NCBI GenBank assembly: GCA_016865015.1
Contig: CP018226.1
Coordinates: forward strand, 713,001 to 777,000
DNA from: Rhizobiales bacterium IMCC20636
GTDB taxonomy: Bacteria; Pseudomonadota; Alphaproteobacteria; Rhizobiales; GCA-2746425
Length of the DNA: 64,000 bases
Reading direction: 5' to 3'
The notes under the pieces were generated by a model that saw nothing but the letters and a program-made list of their open reading frames with translations, was not told the origin of the DNA and did no database searches. Both the position numbers and the translations under genes were made by a program. This document shows positions 36,304 to 45,192 of this stretch, piece by piece. How positions within the stretch are numbered: the stretch's first letter is position 1; each line of letters opens with the position of its first letter.

Positions 36304-37476
36304 ATGGCACGATTGAATTGGGGTCTTATTGGTGGTGGCGCAGGCAGTCAGATTGGCCCTGCACATCGCCTTGGCGCAGCACTTGACGGGTTCTACAATC
36401 TGAGTGCTGGCGCGTTTGACATTGATCCGGGCAAGAGCCGGGACTTTGGCGCAACACTTGGTGTTGAAGCGAGCCGGTCTTACGGAACCTGGCAGGATAT
36501 GCTGGCTGCAGAAAGCGCGCTGTCACCGGAACAGGGCCGGTTGGATCTCGTGACAGTGGCGACGCCCAACTCAACGCATTTCGAAATTACAAAATCCTTT
36601 CTGGAAGCTGGGTTCAACGTGTTGTGCGAAAAGCCGATGACGATGAATGTTGAGGAAGCGGAGCAGGTTGTTGCAGCCGCAAAATCCAGTGGCAAAATCT
36701 GTGCTGTCAATTATGGCTATTCAGGCTATCCGATGGTGCGGCATATGCGGGCGATGGTTGCCAGAGGTGATATTGGCAAGGTGCGGATGGTCAAGGCCGA
36801 ATTTGCCCATGGATTTCATGCAGATGCTGCTGATGCGGACAATCCGCGCGTGCGCTGGCGTTATGATCCGGCGCAAATTGGTGTCTCTGCGCAATTTGCC
36901 GATTGCGGAATTCATGCCATGCATATGGCCAGCTTTGTAACCGGTCAGGAAGTTGAAAAACTCTCCGCGGACTTTGTCAGCACCATAGCCAGCCGTCAGC
37001 TTGAAGATGATGCGATGGTCAATTTCCGGATGGATGGTGGTGCCGCAGGGCGTTTGTGGACCAGCTCGATTGCAGTTGGTCGCATGCATGGTCTGACCCT
37101 GCAGGTGTTTGGCGAAACCGGCGGCTTGCGCTGGGCACAGGAACAACCGAACCAGGTCTATTACACGCCCATCAGTGAGCCGGTTACACGGGTTCTGGAG
37201 CGCGGCGGGCCCGGCCTTTCGCCGGAAGCGGATCGGGCGTCGCGGGTGACCATCGGTCATGCGGAAGGCATGCCCCTGGCATTTGCGAATATCTATTCTG
37301 ATCTGGCGGAAGTCATTCGTGCGGACAAGGAAGGCCATGGGCCTGACCCGGCTGCAACGCATTTTCCAACGGCTGTAGACGGTTTGCGCTCGATGGCGGC
37401 TGTGTTTGCATCAGTGAAATCGGCGAAGGCTGACGGGGCCTGGGTTGATGCCCGACCTGCCTCACTTCGGCCCTGA
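36304..37476 (+). CDS. Gfo/Idh/MocA-family oxidoreductase
   Basis: A 390-residue NAD(P)-dependent sugar or inositol dehydrogenase-like protein. The Rossmann motif GLIGGGAGSQIG is at residues 7-18; VCEKPMT-type motif appears as LCEKPMTMNVEEAEQ near 110-125; the C-terminal substrate domain has DCGIHAMHMASF with the conserved His. A strong GGAGG precedes the ATG. It stands alone between nadD and a DUF2189 gene. Substrate not known; myo-inositol-type or sugar-type polyols are usual for the family. Confidence 0.92.
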   Translation: MARLNWGLIGGGAGSQIGPAHRLGAALDGFYNLSAGAFDIDPGKSRDFGATLGVEASRSYGTWQDMLAAESALSPEQGRLDLVTVATPNSTHFEITKSFLEAGFNVLCEKPMTMNVEEAEQVVAAAKSSGKICAVNYGYSGYPMVRHMRAMVARGDIGKVRMVKAEFAHGFHADAADADNPRVRWRYDPAQIGVSAQFADCGIHAMHMASFVTGQEVEKLSADFVSTIASRQLEDDAMVNFRMDGGAAGRLWTSSIAVGRMHGLTLQVFGETGGLRWAQEQPNQVYYTPISEPVTRVLERGGPGLSPEADRASRVTIGHAEGMPLAFANIYSDLAEVIRADKEGHGPDPAATHFPTAVDGLRSMAAVFASVKSAKADGAWVDARPASLRP

Positions 37477-37563
37477 GTCACAAAGTGCAAAATGATTGAT
37501 CGGAATCAATGAATTCAATCTGCTGTCTTGCAATAATTGGTGATTATGCGTCAGGGGGATTGA

Positions 37564-38376
37564 ATGAGCGAAACGAATCCATCTCATCATGTTGGGCCTC
37601 AGCCGATTGATCGGCTGCGTGTGCGAACGCTTGCGCACGATGATATCAAGGCTGCTTTGCGGGCTGGACTGGCTGACTTCTTGTCGAGGCCTGTGCTCAG
37701 TGCATCCTTTGGCATTGTGTTTGCTCTGGCAGGCCTGTTTGTGGTCGCCAGCCTGTTTTATTTCAATCAGATATGGATGGCGATCCCGGTTGCCCTCGGG
37801 TTTCCACTGATCGCGCCGTTTGCGGCTGCCGGTCTTTATGAAATGAGCCGCCGACTGGCTGCAGGAGAACCGTTTGGCTGGCGTGACATCTATTTGCTGA
37901 TGTTCCGGCAATCCGGCAAGGAATTTGGCTGGATGGCCTTTGTGGTTCTGTTTGTCTTCTGGGTCTGGATTTATCAGGTTCGGCTGTTGCTTGCCGTGTT
38001 TCTGGGGCTTCAGGCTTTCTCATCTCTGGAGGGCTTCATTCAGGTGATCACAGGAACCGCCAACGGCCTCATGTTTATTGGTATTGGTACCATTGTGGGA
38101 GCCGTTCTTGCCGCCATATTGTTCTGCATCAGCGTTATCTCAATGCCGCTTTTGCTGGACCGAAAGATCGATTTCATTTCCGCCATGCTGCTGAGCATCA
38201 ATACTGTTCGAAAGAATCCTGGTGTGATGGCAGGCTGGGGCGTGACGATTGCGGTCCTGATCTTCCTGGCGATGTTGCCCGCATTTCTGGGGCTCATTGT
38301 GGTTCTGCCGATCTTGGGGCATGCCACTTGGCATATTTACCGCTCAGCAATTGAGGAATTACCCGAGAACAAGTGA
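37564..38376 (+). CDS. DUF2189 integral membrane protein
   Basis: A 270-residue membrane protein with about six hydrophobic helices. The family hallmark is visible: IRVRTL-like start (DRLRVRTLAHDDIKAALRAG), then LIAPFAAAGLYEMSRRL and a late HATWHIYRSAI. The function of DUF2189 proteins is not known; some annotations link them to cytochrome oxidase proteins without proof. It is preceded by GGGGG about six bases from the ATG and ends just before a two-way hairpin. Confidence 0.9.
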   Translation: MSETNPSHHVGPQPIDRLRVRTLAHDDIKAALRAGLADFLSRPVLSASFGIVFALAGLFVVASLFYFNQIWMAIPVALGFPLIAPFAAAGLYEMSRRLAAGEPFGWRDIYLLMFRQSGKEFGWMAFVVLFVFWVWIYQVRLLLAVFLGLQAFSSLEGFIQVITGTANGLMFIGIGTIVGAVLAAILFCISVISMPLLLDRKIDFISAMLLSINTVRKNPGVMAGWGVTIAVLIFLAMLPAFLGLIVVLPILGHATWHIYRSAIEELPENK

Positions 38377-38386
38377 TTGTCTGACA

Positions 38387-38414
38387 CTGGCCGCCCCGAA
38401 ATCGGAGCGGCCAG
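38387..38414. terminator. Bidirectional hairpin between convergent genes
   Basis: CTGGCCGC (38387-38394) pairs with GCGGCCAG (38407-38414); four more inner pairs (CCGA/TCGG) extend it beyond one mismatch. It separates the DUF2189 gene (+) from the exported Met-rich protein gene (-). There is no strong T-run. Confidence 0.6.
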
Positions 38415-38465
38415 TTGGACAAAGCAATTCTTGTTCTTATTGGTTTTGGCTTTGTCAGGATAGCC

Positions 38466-38882
38466 TTACTGAACGGTGATAACTGACATTACCAGCTTGT
38501 CGTCAATTTTGACCGGGCCGTCTTCCTTGGCACCAAGAGTATATTCAAAAATTCCGGTTTCCATGCCGCCAGCTTCCGAGTGAACCATCAGCATCAGCAT
38601 GTCACCGGATTTGACGTCTTCCGTCAGAATGGCCGCAACGTCCATGTTTTCACCCATGCGCAGGGGAGCATGGCCGACAACAGGGCCTGGTTTCATATCG
38701 GCTTGGGTGCGGTGAACAACGAGCCAGCCATTTTCTCCGGCAACGATTTTTTCGGCACTTACGACACCGTTTTCCACGGATTGGTTGGTGGCTTCAACCA
38801 TAGGGGCCATCGAATGGCCGGCTGCAAAAGCGGCTGTGGTCATCAGAGACAGCGTTGCTGCTGCGATCATAATCTTATTCAT
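38466..38882 (-). CDS. Exported methionine-rich protein (DUF7282-like)
   Basis: A 138-residue protein with a clear Sec signal peptide (MNKIMIAAATLSLMTTAAFA, cleavage after AFA). The mature part has about ten Met in 118 residues, including DMLMLM and a GENM cluster, and the NGWLVVHR segment seen in DUF7282-type proteins. It is divergent from the ECF sigma gene, with a shared upstream region of 230 bases. Given two Tat-exported methionine sulfoxide reductases nearby, it may be an oxidation target or scavenger in the periplasm; this is inference. Confidence 0.75.
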   Translation of the reverse strand: MNKIMIAAATLSLMTTAAFAAGHSMAPMVEATNQSVENGVVSAEKIVAGENGWLVVHRTQADMKPGPVVGHAPLRMGENMDVAAILTEDVKSGDMLMLMVHSEAGGMETGIFEYTLGAKEDGPVKIDDKLVMSVITVQ

Positions 38883-39112
38883 TGGTCTCTCCGTTTGTTG
38901 ATTTGACGCGACGTTTGCCCGTCAATGGGGAAGACACGCGTGACCGGGCAACAAAGTTTCAGAAACTGACAATTATTTTTTGAACTTTTTCGCAACTGGC
39001 CCGTTGGGTTTCGTACAGTATTGTTTCTGCTGCAATGTTGTCATGGAAGAAGTCTGCGCTTCTTATCCTTCTGCAGGGTTGCAGGGGATGGGTGGGCTCT
39101 GGAGGATACGGC

Positions 39113-39658
39113 TTGGCGAGAACACCCAATGACATTGAATATCTGATTTCTCAGATTTCTCTGGGAGACCGCGAAGCGTTTTCTCAACTTTATGATGCCA
39201 CTTCCGCGAAACTTCTGGGCGTCTGCCTTCGTGTCTTGAACGAAAGGGCAAACGCAGAGGAAGCTATGCAGGATACGTTCATCAAGGTCTGGAAGAATGC
39301 CGACCGGTATTCCATAAACGGGCTAAGCCCGATGACCTGGCTGATCACGATTGCGCGCAACACAGCGATTGACCGATTGCGGGCGCAGAAGCCAGTCTCC
39401 GATATCAATGATTATTCAGATAGTCTAGCTTCAAAACTTCCATCTCCAGAGAGCAATGTTGCACACTCTTCTGATATGAAGCGGGTTTCGGAATGTCTGG
39501 AAGAACTGGGAGATGATCGCGGTGCAGCTATTCAGGGTGCCTATCTTGACGGACAAAGCTATGCGGAATTGTCGGAGTTGTACAAGGTGCCTCTCAACAC
39601 CATGCGGACATGGTTGCGGCGGGGCCTTCTCTCGCTGAGGGAGTGCATGGACCGATGA
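39113..39658 (+). CDS. ECF-type RNA polymerase sigma factor (SigK/RpoE-like)
   Basis: About 181 residues with both ECF regions: sigma-2 (AFSQLYDATSAKLLGVCLRVL, then DTFIKVWKNADRY, then TWLITIARNTAIDRLR) and sigma-4 (QSYAELSELYKVPLNTMRTWLRRGLLSLR). The start is probably the TTG at 39113, seven bases after GGAGG; the frame is open further upstream to 39035, but there the residues are not sigma-like. Its stop overlaps the start of the anti-sigma gene (ATGA). The pair is expected to sense an envelope or oxidative signal and activate the neighbouring exported-protein genes. Confidence 0.93.
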   Translation: MARTPNDIEYLISQISLGDREAFSQLYDATSAKLLGVCLRVLNERANAEEAMQDTFIKVWKNADRYSINGLSPMTWLITIARNTAIDRLRAQKPVSDINDYSDSLASKLPSPESNVAHSSDMKRVSECLEELGDDRGAAIQGAYLDGQSYAELSELYKVPLNTMRTWLRRGLLSLRECMDR

Positions 39659-40344
39659 GCGATTCAATCAAAAAAGATGAGAACGATGTTGCCCTTGCAG
39701 CTGAATATGCCTTGCGGCTGCTGGATGACGAAGATCAGTCGATTCTGAGGGCGCGTGTGCTGACGGACCCCGATTTTGCGCGCCTTGTTGCACAGTGGCA
39801 GGAGTCTTTTGGCGGAATGGCGCATGCGGTCGCGCCGGTTACACCGTTGCCAGCCACCAAGCCAGCGCTTGAAAAGCGACTGTTTGGTCAGACACCGCGG
39901 AGGACTTTGTGGAACTTTGCGGGTCTGTGGCAGGCGGTCAGCGTGGCATCGATTGCAGTCGCTGCCTTCCTTGCCTTTACATTGATCAATCTAGCTGAAC
40001 CCGAGCCTGGAGCACTCTATGTGACCGAGTTGGCGTCGGAAAATGATGCCTTGCGGGTTCTGGCAGTCTATAATGATGCAACCAAAGAACTTCAGCTCAG
40101 CCGCACCAGCGGCGGCCCATCAAGTGGACGTTCTCTGGAATTATGGGGCATTGTTGACGGTGAAAATCCGGTATCCATCGGGTTGTTGCCTGACGCTGCG
40201 AATGGAAAGCTGGTCCTGCCGGTTAACCTTGAAGAGGCGCTTGACGGGCTTGTTCTGGCCGTGAGTGATGAGCCGGCAGGCGGTTCTCCAAACGGGCAGC
40301 CGACGGGTGCCGTGTTGGCAGTTGCAGAGATTTTCCGAATTTAG
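39655..40344 (+). CDS. Anti-sigma factor, RskA-like, membrane-bound
   Basis: A 229-residue protein. The N-terminal part (AAEYALRLLDDEDQ, with an anti-sigma helical domain) lies in the cytoplasm, one membrane helix is at about residues 95-115 (AVSVASIAVAAFLAFTLINL), and the periplasmic RskA domain contains ELQLSRTSGGPSSGRSLELWGI and the typical late VLPV segment. The family holds its sigma factor at the membrane until a signal triggers proteolysis. The ATG overlaps the sigma stop. The gene pair precedes a fasciclin gene, the same link known for sigK-rskA in mycobacteria. Confidence 0.92.
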   Translation: MSDSIKKDENDVALAAEYALRLLDDEDQSILRARVLTDPDFARLVAQWQESFGGMAHAVAPVTPLPATKPALEKRLFGQTPRRTLWNFAGLWQAVSVASIAVAAFLAFTLINLAEPEPGALYVTELASENDALRVLAVYNDATKELQLSRTSGGPSSGRSLELWGIVDGENPVSIGLLPDAANGKLVLPVNLEEALDGLVLAVSDEPAGGSPNGQPTGAVLAVAEIFRI

Positions 40345-40528
40345 AGTCTTTCTCGCTATTCTTGGCTGTGATCGATAGAAACCTGACAATTCTGCGGATC
40401 TTCGCGGTATTCAGATGTGTTGCAAATCTTGTAACCAAAAAAATTTGAAGATTTTGAAACTTCTTGCGGTGTGGGCGCGTGGCTTCAGACAGTTCCAAAA
40501 CAATTTTGGTTCACAACGGGAGATTATC

Positions 40529-41080
40529 ATGAAAACGCTTTCCAAACTTTCTGCTGCCGCTGCTGCAGTTCTGATGAGTACTGCTGTATTTGCCGCCAAC
40601 CCGAATGTTGGCGGTGCTGCGATGTTCGAAAACAAGAACATTGTCGAAAATGCCGTCAACTCTGCTGATCACACGACCCTGGTTGCTGCCGTCAAGGCTG
40701 CCGGCCTTGTGGACACATTGCAGAGCGATGGTCCCTTTACGGTTTTTGCACCGGTGAATCTGGCATTTGAAGCCCTTCCTGCTGGCACGGTAGACATGCT
40801 TTTGCAGCCTGAAAACAAGGCCACGCTGACAAAGGTGCTGACGGCCCATGTGGTCGCGGGAAACTGGTCTGCTGCTGATATCATCCGTGAGACAAAAGCT
40901 TCGAAAGACGGATTCTATCATTTCGAGGCTGTTTCCGGCGATGCCCTTTCTGCGCAAGTGCGCGGTGGTCAGGTTTATATTTATGACGAGAGCGGCAATG
41001 CCTCAATGGTAACAATTGCGGATGTCAACCAGTCCAACGGCGTTATCCATGTCGTCGACAAGGTCCTGCTGCCCAAATAG
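40529..41080 (+). CDS. Exported fasciclin (FAS1)-domain protein
   Basis: A 183-residue protein with a Sec signal peptide (MKTLSKLSAAAAAVLMSTAVFA) and one FAS1 domain. The domain shows H1 (TLVAAVKAAGLVDTLQSDGPFTVFAPVNLAF) and the H2 region (NGVIHVVDKVLLP) in the usual places. GGGAG precedes the ATG. FAS1 proteins are secreted or periplasmic and often mediate adhesion. Its location right after ECF-RskA makes it a likely member of that regulon, comparable to mycobacterial MPT70/MPT83. Confidence 0.92.
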   Translation: MKTLSKLSAAAAAVLMSTAVFAANPNVGGAAMFENKNIVENAVNSADHTTLVAAVKAAGLVDTLQSDGPFTVFAPVNLAFEALPAGTVDMLLQPENKATLTKVLTAHVVAGNWSAADIIRETKASKDGFYHFEAVSGDALSAQVRGGQVYIYDESGNASMVTIADVNQSNGVIHVVDKVLLPK

Positions 41081-41176
41081 GTTCGCCCTTCTATCTGCAG
41101 ACAAATGCACCGCTCCGGTTCGAACGACCGGGGCGGTGTTCAAGCTGAAACTTATGTTGCTGAGGAGCCATTGATC

Positions 41177-41650
41177 ATGAAACGCAGAGATTTTCTGAAA
41201 ATGAGTGCCGCCTTGTCACTGATACCGGGGTCTGCCTTTGCTGTGGGTGGCGGGTTTGAAGTGATGCGGACTGAGGCAGAGTGGAAAGCTTTGCTTTCTG
41301 AAACCGAATATCTTGTGATGCGGGCAGAGGCCACAGAACGTCCCAATACAAGTGCGTTGAATCTGGAAAAACGTGCAGGTATTTTCCATTGCAAGGGCTG
41401 TGATTTGCCACTCTACGAGTCACAAACCAAATATGACAGCGGCACGGGTTGGCCGAGTTTCTATGAGGCACTGCCCGACGCGGTTGGTACCAAGCCGGAC
41501 AATACATTGTTTACCCAACGCACAGAGGTACATTGCCGCCGATGTGGTAGTCATCTGGGACATATATTTGAAGATGGTCCTGAACCGACTGGCAAACGTC
41601 ATTGCCTGAACGGAGTCAGCCTGACCTTCAAGCCCACAAATTCATCATGA
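41177..41650 (+). CDS. msrB: Tat-exported peptide-methionine (R)-S-oxide reductase MsrB (copy 1)
   Basis: A 157-residue MsrB with a perfect Tat motif at the start (MKRRDFLKM, then an AFA cleavage site). Zinc ligands are C72 and C75 (CKGC) and C120 and C123 (CRRC); the catalytic Cys is C143 in GKRHCLNG; GTGWPSF is the substrate loop. It repairs methionine-R-sulfoxide in exported proteins. A GGAG site precedes the ATG. It stands 96 bases after the fasciclin gene and 25 before a DoxX gene. A close paralogue of identical length lies at 45193-45666. Confidence 0.95.
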   Translation: MKRRDFLKMSAALSLIPGSAFAVGGGFEVMRTEAEWKALLSETEYLVMRAEATERPNTSALNLEKRAGIFHCKGCDLPLYESQTKYDSGTGWPSFYEALPDAVGTKPDNTLFTQRTEVHCRRCGSHLGHIFEDGPEPTGKRHCLNGVSLTFKPTNSS

Positions 41651-41675
41651 AACCTCAACGCCTGATCGGAAATCT

Positions 41676-42068
41676 ATGACAGTCCAACGCACGGAACTGA
41701 TTGTCGGGCGGCTGTTGCTGTCATTTCTGTTTTTTGCCGGCTTTGTGCAAAAGCTGGTTGATCCCACGCCTGCCATGATCCTGCTGGAGGGGTTTGGACT
41801 GTCGGGCTTTCTAGTGTGGCCCGCTGCCGCCTTCAATCTGGTTGCAGCGCTCTTTCTTGTGAGCGGTCGATGTGTGGTCCCGGTTGCGAGAGCACTTGCA
41901 GTCTATTGTCTTCTCACAAGTGTGTTTCACTTCATCCCGTCCGATGGCTGGCAAATGTCGATTTTTATCAAGAACTGGGCGATTGCTGGCGGACTTCTTG
42001 CGCTGTCAGTTGCTGAATCCCGAACTGCTGGCGGTCTTCAGAAAGAAAAAATTGACGCGGACACATGA
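41676..42068 (+). CDS. DoxX-family membrane protein
   Basis: A 130-residue protein with four hydrophobic helices, starting VQRTELIVGRLLLSFLFFAGF with the GR...GF pattern seen in the DoxX/SURF4-like family. These small membrane proteins are often tied to respiration or redox stress. It follows msrB copy 1 by 25 bases and may be co-transcribed. It could support electron supply for exported reductases, but this is only a guess from context. Confidence 0.8.
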   Translation: MTVQRTELIVGRLLLSFLFFAGFVQKLVDPTPAMILLEGFGLSGFLVWPAAAFNLVAALFLVSGRCVVPVARALAVYCLLTSVFHFIPSDGWQMSIFIKNWAIAGGLLALSVAESRTAGGLQKEKIDADT

Positions 42069-42180
42069 TATTTTGTTGGTTTGACGAGCCCGTATTGCGC
42101 TACGAGAGTGCTTCACAGACAGAGCCGTTTCGGGGCGGTCTTTTGCGGCGCTGTCGGGGGATTTTGACGAATGCCTGGAA

Positions 42181-43830
42181 ATGACGAGATGTATGAAACG
42201 TTCAACAAATGCGCTGATGCCTAGCCAGCTGGATATCAAGGGACAGGTCGCAAGCGAGGGCTTTGCTGACGGGCCATTGTGGCTGGCGAAAAATCACCCT
42301 GTGCCAAATTATAGACGGCAGGATACGTGGCAGGCTGATGCGTTGGCGCTGACAAATGCCATTGCCATAGCCGGTGCGCAGACAGCTGAACTTGTAGGCA
42401 ATGCGCATGATGATGCTTTTGATATTCTGGAATTCCAGTTGGCACGGTTGGAAGACGCAAGCTTTGTGGAAGCTGCCAACGAGTTGATCGAGGCTGGCCT
42501 TGGTGCCGATATGGCATGGCGGGAAGTTCTGAACAGTGAAATTTCCAGCCATGAGACATCGGATGATGCGCATTTTCGTGCCCATGCGGTGGATTTGAGG
42601 GATGTGCGCGACCGCGTTCTTGTAGCGCTGACTGGCGCTGCCGCTGAGACCATTGCAAAGGGTGTGATTTATCTGGCCGATGATATTTTGCCGAGCCTGT
42701 TCCTGTCGCATGACTGGCGTGGAGGCGGTTTGGCGTTGCGGGCCGGCAGCGTGACCAGCCATGTGGCGATGCTTGCCCGCCAACAGGGTATCCCAGCCCT
42801 TGTTGGTCTGGGAGATTTCGCGTGTTCTGATACGAGTTCTGCGCTTTTGTACGGCGGCCGGGAAATGCTGATCATCTCACCCAGTGACCAGACAAGAAAA
42901 CAGTTTGATCTGGCGCGCAAAGACTTTGGCGCGGCGCAGCGCCGTGTGCAGGATTTCTCCGGTCGGGCGGCCGTCACCCGTGATGGCACCGCCGTCAGGG
43001 TTCTGGTGAATATTACAGATCCGTCTGAGGTTGACGCGCTTCCGATTGATCATGTCGATGGCGTTGGTCTGATGCGAACTGAATTTCTGTTTGGCCATGC
43101 CTCCGGGCTTCCCGGGGAGGAGATTCAGTATCTGGCCTACAAGAAGGTTCTGAACTGGGCTGCCGGAAAGCCCGTTACCATCCGCACTGTGGATGCCGGT
43201 GGTGACAAGCCCATCAAGGGCTTTTCCGAGGATGAAACCAATGCGTTGCTGGGCATGCGGGGCATTCGGTTGGCTCTGAAAAACCAGAATATTTTCCGTC
43301 TTCAAATCCGGGCCTTGCTGCGTGCCGCGGTGCATGGTCCGTTGAAAGTGATGCTGCCCATGGTAGCAGTGCCGCAAGAACTGGAAGAGGCGGTGCGGCT
43401 GTTTGAAGCCGAGGCGTCTTCTCTGGCGCAGGACGGTATTGCCTGCCGGATGCCAGAAATTGGCATTATGGTTGAAATACCATCCGTAGCCATTTTGCCG
43501 CATCGGTTTTCACAGGCTTCTTTCCTGTCAATCGGGTCGAATGATCTGATTCAGTATGTGCTGGCTGCGGCGCGCGACAATGGCCAGCTTGCCTGTCTGG
43601 CCAGGGCCGATGATCCGGCAGTTCTGGCGCTGATTGCCAATGTGGCAAAATATGGTGCCGAACATGGTGTGGATGTCAGTCTGTGCGGAGATGCGGGCAG
43701 TGATGTGGCTGTCATTCCAAAATTGCTGAGGGTTGGCATCACAATCTTGTCGGTTGCTCCTGCGCGCATTGGTCTGGTCAAGGCCTCCATTTCAGAAACA
43801 GATTTGAGCGACGGCAACGAGCCGTCGTGA
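42181..43830 (+). CDS. Phosphoenolpyruvate-protein phosphotransferase (PTS enzyme I), GAF-less
   Basis: A 549-residue enzyme I. The phosphorylated residue is His194 in GSVTSHVAMLARQQG; the PEP-binding half has VGLMRTEFLF, RTVDAGGDKPI, LGMRGIRL, PEIGIMVEIPS, SIGSNDLIQY and CGDAGSD (usually CGEMAGD). There is no N-terminal GAF domain, so it is not the PtsP of the nitrogen PTS. No HPr, EIIA or permease gene is near. In alphaproteobacteria such enzymes often serve dihydroxyacetone kinase, whose genes are not in the window. Alternative Met codons at residues 5 and 13 are possible starts. Confidence 0.9.
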   Translation: MTRCMKRSTNALMPSQLDIKGQVASEGFADGPLWLAKNHPVPNYRRQDTWQADALALTNAIAIAGAQTAELVGNAHDDAFDILEFQLARLEDASFVEAANELIEAGLGADMAWREVLNSEISSHETSDDAHFRAHAVDLRDVRDRVLVALTGAAAETIAKGVIYLADDILPSLFLSHDWRGGGLALRAGSVTSHVAMLARQQGIPALVGLGDFACSDTSSALLYGGREMLIISPSDQTRKQFDLARKDFGAAQRRVQDFSGRAAVTRDGTAVRVLVNITDPSEVDALPIDHVDGVGLMRTEFLFGHASGLPGEEIQYLAYKKVLNWAAGKPVTIRTVDAGGDKPIKGFSEDETNALLGMRGIRLALKNQNIFRLQIRALLRAAVHGPLKVMLPMVAVPQELEEAVRLFEAEASSLAQDGIACRMPEIGIMVEIPSVAILPHRFSQASFLSIGSNDLIQYVLAAARDNGQLACLARADDPAVLALIANVAKYGAEHGVDVSLCGDAGSDVAVIPKLLRVGITILSVAPARIGLVKASISETDLSDGNEPS

Positions 43831-43850
43831 GTTGTGCGCACGCAGGTGCG

Positions 43851-44984
43851 TCAGAACGCCTGAGATAACAGTAATGCATAATCCGCAGCACTGGCTTTGC
43901 GCGGGTTGGTGCCGTTGGTGTGGTCCTTTTCGGCCAAGGGGGCTGCAGCGTTCATATCCGACTGGGTGACGCCCATTTGGGACAGTGTGGTGGGCAGGCC
44001 CAACTCTGATGTCAGATTGCCAATCGCTTCCGCCAGATCTGCACTGGCGGGCAGGCCCATGGCCTGTTTGAGCTCTGCGTAGCGATGCCCCACAACAGGT
44101 TCGTTGAAGCGCAGGACATGCGGCAGCAACACGGCGTTCAGCATGCCATGATGCAGAATACGCCCGGGCAGGCCGCCAAGGGCATGGCTCATGGCGTGAA
44201 CCGCACCCAATCCTTTTTGAAAGGCCAGTGCTCCATTCATGGCCGCTGCCATCATCTGGGTGCGGGCTTCCAGATCTGTACCGTTTCGGGTTGCGGTTTT
44301 GATATGCGCAGAGGCCCGCTTCAGACCATCAATGGCGATGCCATCTGCCGGCGGGTTGAACGCTGTGGCGATATAGGTTTCGACGCAATGGGTCAGGGCA
44401 TCCATTCCGGTGGCGGCAGTGAGGTGAGGTGGCAAGGTTATGGTCAATTGCGGGTCACAAATGGCCACGTCCGGAATCAGGTATGGGCTTATGAAGCCAA
44501 GCTTGCGGTGATCATTGAGCACAATGATTGCGCCGCGCCCGACTTCCGAGCCGGTTCCTGCGGTTGTGGGAATCGCAATCAAGGGTGGCAGGCAGTCGGA
44601 GATTTTGTTTATGCCACCATGAATGGCAGCTAAGTCGGCCAAGGGTCCGTCATGGGTTGCTGTCAGGGCAATGGCTTTTGCCAGATCAATTGCCGAGCCG
44701 CCGCCAACGGCAATCACGCCATCGCAGTTTTCACTCTCATAGACACGGCGTCCCGCAAGGGTTGCCGCCTCTGTCGGGTTTTGCGGTGTTTCATCGAACA
44801 CCACGCTGGACGCGTTGGACGCCAGAAGTTTCGACACCCGGTCCGGGAGTCCGGTTGCGACCAGGCCCTTGTCGGTGACGATGAGGGCGCGGGTGATGGA
44901 AAGTCTAGCGCATTCTGCCAGCAGTGCTTCTTCCAGCAGGTCAGCGCCAAAGTGAATACGTGTCAGATAGTTGATAAGGCTCAT
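43851..44984 (-). CDS. Iron-containing alcohol dehydrogenase
   Basis: A 377-residue group III alcohol dehydrogenase. The cofactor region has AVGGGSAIDLAKAIAL and PTTAGTGSEV; metal ligands are the Asp in GMDALTH, the His of that segment, and two later His (HAMSHALGG and PGRILHHG). It interconverts an alcohol and an aldehyde or ketone with NAD(P). The gene is convergent with the enzyme I gene (20 bases apart) and divergent from msrB copy 2. Substrate unknown. Confidence 0.93.
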   Translation of the reverse strand: MSLINYLTRIHFGADLLEEALLAECARLSITRALIVTDKGLVATGLPDRVSKLLASNASSVVFDETPQNPTEAATLAGRRVYESENCDGVIAVGGGSAIDLAKAIALTATHDGPLADLAAIHGGINKISDCLPPLIAIPTTAGTGSEVGRGAIIVLNDHRKLGFISPYLIPDVAICDPQLTITLPPHLTAATGMDALTHCVETYIATAFNPPADGIAIDGLKRASAHIKTATRNGTDLEARTQMMAAAMNGALAFQKGLGAVHAMSHALGGLPGRILHHGMLNAVLLPHVLRFNEPVVGHRYAELKQAMGLPASADLAEAIGNLTSELGLPTTLSQMGVTQSDMNAAAPLAEKDHTNGTNPRKASAADYALLLSQAF

Positions 44985-45192
44985 AAGTTTCTCCTGTTCA
45001 GACCTTACTCAGAATTCCTGTAAAAGCCAGCAATGTTGCTCAAAGCGCTGCTTCACAGCAAACACACGCCGGATCACTTCATCGTGGATTGGGCTGCCAC
45101 GCCTTGCTTCCGGGCGAATTTCTACCAACTATGTTTTATCAGACAGCCGCACCGGTTGTGAGCAGACATCAATTATGCCGGAGGATATGGCA

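Noticed and set aside
40340-40360. A third copy of the intergenic repeat near AGAGTCTTTCTC
   Set aside because: Only the first 12 bases match; the rest of the element cannot be aligned, so I list the match only as a hint.
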